Below are positions 1-6,051 of a DNA stretch of 6,051 bases, one piece after another (the first letter of the stretch is position 1; every line of letters starts with the position of its first letter). The stretch is from Actinomycetes bacterium. GTDB taxonomy: Bacteria; Actinomycetota; Actinomycetes; Actinomycetales; Microbacteriaceae. Made by a program: the position numbers and the translations under genes. The stretch spans positions 1 to 6,051 of the forward strand of contig JAEYUT010000003.1 of NCBI GenBank assembly GCA_023432305.1. The letters are read 5' to 3'. A model generated the notes under the pieces. That model was not told the DNA's origin and ran no database searches. It was given only the letters and a program-made list of their open reading frames with translations.

Positions 1-1
1 C

Positions 2-694
2 CGGACCGCGCAGTTCTCGTTCCGGGCGGGGCCGGTGTTCACCAACATCCTGCTCGCGGACGAGATCAACCGCACACCCCCCAAGACCCAGTCGGCGCTG
101 CTCGAGGCGATGGAGGAGCGCCAGGTCTCGGCTGACGGCGTGACCCGCAGGCTGCCGTCGCCGTTCCTCGTCGCCGCGACGCAGAACCCGATCGAATACG
201 AGGGCACCTACACGCTGCCCGAGGCGCAGCTGGACCGCTTCCTGCTGAAGCTCGTGCTCGATCTGCCCCCGCGCGACGCCGAGGTGGAGGTGCTCGCGCG
301 CCACGCGGCGGGCTTCGACCCGCGCGACCTCGCGGCGGCGGGCGTGACGCCCGTGCTCGACGCGGAGACGCTCACCGCAGCACGCGCGGATGTGGCGCGG
401 ATGCCGGTGAGCCCGGACGTGCTCGGCTACGCGGTCGACCTCGCGCGCGGCACACGCCAGAGCCCGTCGGTGCGGCTCGGGGTGAGCCCCCGCGGAACCA
501 CGGCGCTTCTCGCCGCCTCGCGAGCCTGGGCGTGGCTGTCGGGCGCGCCGGGCGTGACCCCCGACCACATTCAGGCGATGGCGCTGCCGGTGCTTCGGCA
601 CCGCGTGCAGCTGCGACCCGAGGCGGAACTCGAAGGCGTCGGACCGGATGCGGTGCTGCGCGCCGTCATCCAGCAGGTCCGCGTGCCCATCTGA
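2..694 (+). CDS. MoxR-family AAA+ ATPase, 3' part (5' end outside window)
   Basis: The reading frame is open from base 2, so the gene enters from the left edge; 230 C-terminal residues are visible. The Walker A (P-loop) region is missing because of the cut. Visible AAA+ elements, in window residue numbers, are Walker B (NILLADEIN, D20-E21), the MoxR signature PPKTQSALLEAMEERQV (about 26-42), sensor 1 (ATQNP, 59-63), the EAQLDRF segment with the likely arginine finger R79, and sensor 2 (GVSPRG, R164) in the C-terminal helical lid. MoxR proteins are cytoplasmic ATPases thought to act as chaperones that activate or assemble vWA-domain partners. A DUF58/vWA-like gene follows after only 4 nt, the usual partnership, so the two are probably cotranscribed and translationally coupled. 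The family assignment is secure; the physiological target is unknown. Confidence 0.95.
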   Translation, partial: RTAQFSFRAGPVFTNILLADEINRTPPKTQSALLEAMEERQVSADGVTRRLPSPFLVAATQNPIEYEGTYTLPEAQLDRFLLKLVLDLPPRDAEVEVLARHAAGFDPRDLAAAGVTPVLDAETLTAARADVARMPVSPDVLGYAVDLARGTRQSPSVRLGVSPRGTTALLAASRAWAWLSGAPGVTPDHIQAMALPVLRHRVQLRPEAELEGVGPDAVLRAVIQQVRVPI

Positions 695-698
695 TCCG

Positions 699-2012
699 AT
701 GGCGATCTCGGGCTGGTTCGTGGCGGTGCTCGCACTGGGTGCCGTTCCCGTGGTCGTGCTCGGCGGCTGGACGGGACTGGGCGCGTGGCTCGGGTTCCTG
801 CTGGTGCTCGGCGTCGCGGATGCGGTGCTCGCGGGGTCGCCGGGCGCCGTGCGCGCGCGACGCGAGGTGCCCGAGCGCACGCGGCTCGGCGAGCGGGTGG
901 AGACGGAGCTGCTGCTCACCAACACCGCGCCGCGCACCGTGCGCGCCCTCGTGCGCGATGCGTGGCAGCCGTCGGCGGGCGCATCCCCCACGCGGCAGAA
1001 CGTCACGATTCCCCCGGGCGAGCGCCGTCGCCTGGTGACGACGCTCACCCCCGTGCGTCGCGGGGAGCTGCGGGCCGCGGGCGTGACGGTGTGCTCCTGG
1101 GGCCCGATGCACCTGGTGGCGCGTCAACGCACGCTCACCGCACAGGGAGCGATCCGGGTGCTCCCGCCCTTCCACTCGCGGCGTCATCTGCCGTCGCGGA
1201 TCGCGCGCCTGCGGGAGCTCGACGGCCGCACGAGTCTCATGATCCGGGGGCAGGGGACCGAGTTCGACAGTCTGCGCGAATACGTGCGCGGTGACGATGT
1301 GCGCTCGATCGACTGGCGTGCGACCGCTCGCCGCCGCGACCCGGCGGGCGCAGGCGCGAAGCTCGTGGTGCGCACCTGGCGCCCGGAGCGCGACCGGCGC
1401 ATCGTGCTCGTGGTGGATGCGGGCCGCACGTCGGCGGCGCGCATCGCGAACGAGACCAGGCTCGACACCGCGTTCGAGGCGAGCCTGCTGCTTGCGGCGC
1501 TCGCGACCCGTGCGGGCGACCGCGTCGACCTCGCGGTCTACGACCGCCGCGTGCGCGCCCGCGTGCAGGGCGCCACCGGCGCGCAGCTGCTCACGAAGAT
1601 GGTCGACGCCCTCGCGCCGATCGAGCCGGAGCTCATCGAACCGGACTGGCACGGGCTCCCCGGACTCGTGCGCTCCATCACCCCGCACCGGGCCCTGGTG
1701 GTCATCCTCACCTCGATCGATGCCCCAGGTGGCGCGAAGCCGCTGCTCGCCATCCTCCCCGAGCTCACGAGGCGGCACACCGTTGTGGTCGCATCGGTGA
1801 GCGACCCGGATGTGCTGGCCGCCACGACCCAGCGCAGCACGAGCGACGAGGTGTATCGCGCCGCCTCGGCTGAGCGCGCGCTCCTCGACACCGCGCGCGT
1901 CGCGTCCGCCATCCGGCGCCTCGGCGGCGACGTCGTGACAGCCGCCCCGCTCGACCTGCCGCCGGCCCTCGCCGACCACTATCTCGCGCTCAAAGCGGCG
2001 GGGCGCCTGTAG
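699..2012 (+). CDS. DUF58 domain membrane protein (vWA-like MoxR partner)
   Basis: The product is 437 aa from ATG 699, chosen because it lies 4 nt after the moxR stop and is followed directly by a hydrophobic N-terminus. An in-frame ATG at 648 would overlap moxR and add an unrelated Cys/Ser/Arg-rich stretch. Two membrane segments are predicted at about residues 5-22 and 26-45. A beta-rich region follows (about 50-155). The DUF58 hallmark lies at about 186-211, reading GTEFDSLREYVRGDD then RSIDWRATAR. A vWA-like strand RIVLVVDAGRTS (234-245) gives a MIDAS-like D-x-G-x-T in place of the canonical DxSxS, so metal binding may be weak or absent. Proteins of this type are membrane-anchored with the vWA-like part in the cytoplasm and are associated with MoxR ATPases in envelope or stress functions; the exact role is unknown. 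No strong Shine-Dalgarno is visible, consistent with coupling to moxR. No transglutaminase-like gene, a frequent third member, follows. Confidence 0.93.
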   Translation: MAISGWFVAVLALGAVPVVVLGGWTGLGAWLGFLLVLGVADAVLAGSPGAVRARREVPERTRLGERVETELLLTNTAPRTVRALVRDAWQPSAGASPTRQNVTIPPGERRRLVTTLTPVRRGELRAAGVTVCSWGPMHLVARQRTLTAQGAIRVLPPFHSRRHLPSRIARLRELDGRTSLMIRGQGTEFDSLREYVRGDDVRSIDWRATARRRDPAGAGAKLVVRTWRPERDRRIVLVVDAGRTSAARIANETRLDTAFEASLLLAALATRAGDRVDLAVYDRRVRARVQGATGAQLLTKMVDALAPIEPELIEPDWHGLPGLVRSITPHRALVVILTSIDAPGGAKPLLAILPELTRRHTVVVASVSDPDVLAATTQRSTSDEVYRAASAERALLDTARVASAIRRLGGDVVTAAPLDLPPALADHYLALKAAGRL

Positions 2013-2043
2013 CGGATCCGCCGTCAGCGCACCCCACAACGCC

Positions 2044-2081
2044 GAAGGCGGCGGGCCGACATCAGCCGACCCGCCGCCTTC
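2044..2081. terminator. Probable bidirectional terminator between convergent DUF58 and katG genes
   Basis: A perfect 12-bp inverted repeat, GAAGGCGGCGGG (2044-2055) and CCCGCCGCCTTC (2070-2081), is separated by a 14-nt loop. It sits in the 81-nt gap between the DUF58 stop (2012) and the katG stop (2094, opposite strand). No clear T-run follows on either strand, as is common for terminators in high-GC actinobacteria. Because the stem is symmetric, it can serve both converging transcripts. The structure is seen directly; the terminator function is inferred from position. Confidence 0.8.
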
Positions 2082-2093
2082 TCGGTGCGGGAC

Positions 2094-4791
<2,698 letters not shown>

Positions 4792-4798
4792 CTCAGCC

Positions 4799-4819
4799 AT
4801 CTTATCGTGAATGGCTCAA
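4799..4819 (-). promoter_or_regulatory. Candidate furA promoter / FurA operator
   Basis: On the minus strand TTGAGCCATTCACGATAAG (4819-4801) runs directly into the furA start and is preceded by a T-tract, the most A/T-rich patch near these genes. TAAGAT (4804-4799) fits the actinobacterial TANNNT -10 pattern and would place a transcription start at about 4791, the second furA ATG, giving a leaderless mRNA. No Shine-Dalgarno is visible before either ATG. FurA proteins of mycobacteria and streptomycetes bind A/T-rich sequence overlapping their own promoter, so autoregulation here is plausible. The motif is seen directly; its function is inferred. Confidence 0.5.
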
Positions 4820-4849
4820 AAAAGCATCTCGACCACCCCTCGCCCGAAC

Positions 4850-4863
4850 CCCCCGAACGGGGG
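4850..4863. promoter_or_regulatory. Inverted repeat CCCCCG-AA-CGGGGG, candidate operator
   Basis: A perfect 6-bp inverted repeat with a 2-nt centre lies immediately upstream of the TACTCT -10 candidate of the channel gene. It therefore falls in the -35/-10 spacer, where a bound protein would block polymerase. A direct repeat of CCCGAAC (4843-4849 and 4852-4858, 9 nt apart) overlaps it. With flanks it reads ACCCCCCGAACGGGGGTA, which superficially resembles the C/G-tract palindromes bound by CsoR-type metal sensors. The factor is unknown, and chance is possible in DNA this GC-rich. Confidence 0.45.
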
Positions 4864-4869
4864 TACTCT
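4864..4869 (+). promoter_or_regulatory. Candidate -10 element of the aquaporin gene
   Basis: TACTCT matches the TANNNT -10 pattern and would place transcription start near 4876, giving a 5' leader of about 30 nt before the GTG start. No convincing -35 hexamer is visible around 4841-4846 (CGCCCG), so an activator or an alternative sigma factor may be involved. Promoter assignment is inferred from position and pattern only. Confidence 0.45.
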
Positions 4870-4891
4870 GACCGCGTCCGCACATCGCGAC

Positions 4892-4898
4892 GAAGGGA
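4892..4898 (+). promoter_or_regulatory. Ribosome binding site that fixes the aquaporin GTG start
   Basis: GAAGGGA lies 7 nt upstream of GTG 4906. This favours the GTG over the in-frame ATG at 4807, which would place the promoter and palindrome inside the coding region and add a polar, low-complexity N-terminus not expected in this family. Confidence 0.75.
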
Positions 4899-4905
4899 TG
4901 AGACC

Positions 4906-5622
4906 GTGAACGACGAAGCCCCCCGAGAAGCACTTTCCCGACGAGTCGCCGCCGAAGCCTTCGGCACCTATCTGCTCGTGTTCAGCGTGCTCGGCTCGGC
5001 ACTGCTCTTCACTCCCGACAACGGCGGAGCGCTCCCCGTCGCACTCGCGATCGGCATCGCCGTCTTCATCGGCATCGTCGCCGTCGGAGCCATCTCCGGA
5101 GGCCACTTCAACCCCGCCGTCACGCTCGGCGCGGCGATCGCGCGGCGCACACCGTGGTCGGATGTGCTCCCCTACTGGGGCGGTCAGCTCGTGGGCGGTA
5201 TCCTCGCCGCCCTCACCCTGGGCCTCTTCGGCGTGCTCGGCGACATCAGCCTCGATTTCGCCGCCGTCTCCAACGGCTACGACGCACACTCCCCCCTCGG
5301 CTTCACCCTCGGCGCGGTGTTCGTCGCCGAGATCGTCGCGACGATGCTGTTCGTGCTCGCCATCCTCGGGGCGACAGCGCCCCGCACCGGCGACATCGGC
5401 CTCGCAGCGCTGTCGATCGGCCTCGGCCTCTCGATGCTGCACATGGTGATGATCCCCATCAGCAACGCGTCGCTCAACCCCGTCAGGGCGCTCGCGCCCG
5501 CACTCCTCGGCGGAGGCGAGGTGCTCGGTCAGGTGTGGGCGGTCATCCTCGCGCCCCTCATCGGCGGACTCCTCGGCGGACTCATCGCCGGCCCCCTCTT
5601 CGGCAGGCAGGGGCGACGCTGA
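4906..5622 (+). CDS. MIP-family channel (aquaporin, AqpZ-like)
   Basis: The product is 238 aa from GTG 4906, close to AqpZ (231 aa). It is an integral membrane channel with six hydrophobic segments and two half-helices, starting after a short cytoplasmic N-terminus (helix 1 about 14-35). The first box is SGGHFNPAVTLG (N69-P70-A71). The second is SNASLNPVRALAPAL (N191-P192-V193-R194), so NPA is NPV. Aligned without gaps to remembered E. coli AqpZ around both half-helices, the aromatic/arginine filter positions F43, H174, T183 and R189 correspond to I49, H179, A188 and R194. Loss of the Phe and Thr should change, and may widen, the constriction, so the solute may be water, H2O2 or another small neutral molecule. 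The gene is divergent from furA-katG with about 115 bp between furA and channel starts, and is followed by a sensor kinase gene. MIP membership is certain; the substrate is not known. Confidence 0.93.
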   Translation: MNDEAPREALSRRVAAEAFGTYLLVFSVLGSALLFTPDNGGALPVALAIGIAVFIGIVAVGAISGGHFNPAVTLGAAIARRTPWSDVLPYWGGQLVGGILAALTLGLFGVLGDISLDFAAVSNGYDAHSPLGFTLGAVFVAEIVATMLFVLAILGATAPRTGDIGLAALSIGLGLSMLHMVMIPISNASLNPVRALAPALLGGGEVLGQVWAVILAPLIGGLLGGLIAGPLFGRQGRR

Positions 5623-5648
5623 GCCCAGCCGCACGCATCGCCCAGGCC

Positions 5649-5668
5649 GGCCGCGCGCTCGCGCGGTC
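5649..5668 (+). repeat. GC hairpin between the channel and kinase genes
   Basis: CCGCGCG (5651-5657) and CGCGCGG (5660-5666) are perfect complements with a 2-nt centre. The stem extends outward through one G-U wobble and one G-C pair to 5649/5668, so a realistic RNA hairpin has about eight pairs and a 4-nt loop. It ends 7 nt before GTG 5676 and has no T-run. It could lower expression of the downstream gene, act as a weak terminator, or simply be Arg/Ala-rich coding sequence if the kinase starts upstream. Confidence 0.4.
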
Positions 5669-5675
5669 CGCTCGG

Positions 5676-6051
5676 GTGCGCATCCTCGCCTCGATGCTGC
5701 TCGTCGCCGCCCTCGGCATGGCCGCCGCGGGCCTCACCGCCTACCTCATCCAGCGCGAGCGGGTGCTCAGCCAGATCGACGAGCGCCTCGACGCGACCGT
5801 CGCGGGACTCCAGACGATCGCGACAGGCGACGAAGAGACCCCCGCCCCCACAGGCGTCGACGAATTCCTCGAACTCGCGATGCGGCGCGTGCTGCCCGCG
5901 CACAACGAATCGACCCTCGGCCTCATCGACGGCTCGCCGCGCTACGTGCCCTCGAGCGGCATCCGATACCGTCTCGACGACGACCCCGCCCTCGTCGCGC
6001 GCCTCGTCGCCGAGGCGCAGCCCGACGCCGTCGTGCGCGGCACCGCGGAGG
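5676..6051 (+). CDS. Probable sensor histidine kinase, N-terminal part (runs off window)
   Basis: An open frame reaches the right edge; 125 residues are visible from GTG 5676. It begins RILASMLLVAALGMAAAGLTAYLIQRER, a single membrane helix (about 3-24), followed by a helical, charged extracytoplasmic stretch (SQIDERLDATVAGLQTIA) and a globular part containing NESTLGLIDG and PRYVP. This is the architecture and wording I recall from actinobacterial HAMP-containing sensor kinases, but the second helix, HAMP, H-box and ATPase domains lie outside the window. The start is uncertain: GTG 5676 has no ribosome binding site and sits just after a hairpin. The same frame is open upstream, where CTG 5619 overlaps the channel stop (CTGA) and is preceded by AGGGG at 5 nt spacing, giving a basic N-terminus (SPAARIAQAGRALARSARV). 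The gene is co-directional with the channel, with no clear terminator between. The alternative is another single-pass signalling protein. Confidence 0.7.
   Translation, partial: MRILASMLLVAALGMAAAGLTAYLIQRERVLSQIDERLDATVAGLQTIATGDEETPAPTGVDEFLELAMRRVLPAHNESTLGLIDGSPRYVPSSGIRYRLDDDPALVARLVAEAQPDAVVRGTAE

Noticed and set aside
532..1038. Arg/Ala-rich open frame spanning the moxR-DUF58 junction
   Set aside because: It is an out-of-frame shadow of two genes with clear family signatures, and its low-complexity Arg/Ala/Ser composition is typical of GC-rich alternative frames.
666..2039. A 457-codon open frame on the minus strand opposite the DUF58 gene
   Set aside because: It has the same in-register antisense effect, and its product is Arg/His/Ala-rich without motifs. 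The plus strand carries a complete DUF58 signature.
2013..2093. Possible small RNA gene in the DUF58-katG gap
   Set aside because: The only structure is the symmetric inverted repeat, best explained as a terminator for the converging genes. No separate promoter is visible in the short gap.
4807..4905. N-terminal extension of the aquaporin from ATG 4807
   Set aside because: It would cover the palindrome, the -10 element and the ribosome binding site, and would add 33 polar residues not typical of MIP channels. GTG 4906 has a proper Shine-Dalgarno.
4816..5634. A 272-codon open frame on the minus strand opposite the channel gene
   Set aside because: It lies in codon register opposite the channel gene and encodes a charged Asp/Glu/Gly/Arg-rich product with no motif. 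It is a composition artefact.

Overview
The window is very GC-rich (roughly 70%). Codon third positions are almost always G or C, and TTA, CTA and TCA codons are virtually absent. The furA-katG pair, the MoxR-DUF58 pair and the style of the sensor-kinase N-terminus all fit a high-GC actinobacterium. My best guess is a Microbacteriaceae-like organism, but this rests on recalled protein resemblance and not on a search.

Layout: (1) 2-694 (+) is the 3' part of a MoxR-type AAA+ ATPase gene that enters from the left edge. It is followed 4 nt later by a DUF58/vWA-like membrane protein gene (699-2012, +). These two families normally work as a chaperone/effector pair. (2) A strong 12-bp inverted repeat at 2044-2081 lies between the convergent DUF58 and katG genes and probably terminates both. 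(3) On the minus strand, furA (start 4791 or 4800, end 4321) overlaps katG (4328 to 2094) by 8 nt. This is a peroxide-responsive regulator with its catalase-peroxidase. (4) A roughly 105-115 bp divergent promoter region (about 4792-4905) holds an A/T-rich furA promoter candidate on one side. On the other side are a C5G/CG5 inverted repeat, a -10 element and a ribosome binding site leading into an aquaporin-family channel gene (4906-5622, +). (5) Downstream on the plus strand is the start of a probable sensor histidine kinase, which runs off the right edge.

How the genes may work together: furA-katG is a well-known oxidative-stress operon. A MIP channel transcribed divergently from the same short intergenic region suggests a link between H2O2 (or another small solute) permeation and its detoxification, with shared or cross-talking control. 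The channel's selectivity-filter positions differ from the classic water-specific AqpZ pattern, and its second NPA box reads NPV, which makes a non-water substrate worth considering. The co-directional kinase could be in the same transcript. The MoxR-DUF58 cluster is separated by the terminator and is probably functionally independent.

Most of the window is ordinary chromosomal housekeeping and stress-response content. I see no mobile elements, CRISPR arrays, tRNAs or rRNAs. The most unusual signals are the divergent catalase/aquaporin arrangement with its palindromic promoter, the atypical pore residues, a short near-duplicate inside katG that shares unusual codons, a His in the FurA recognition helix, and the unclear start of the kinase gene next to a strong hairpin.
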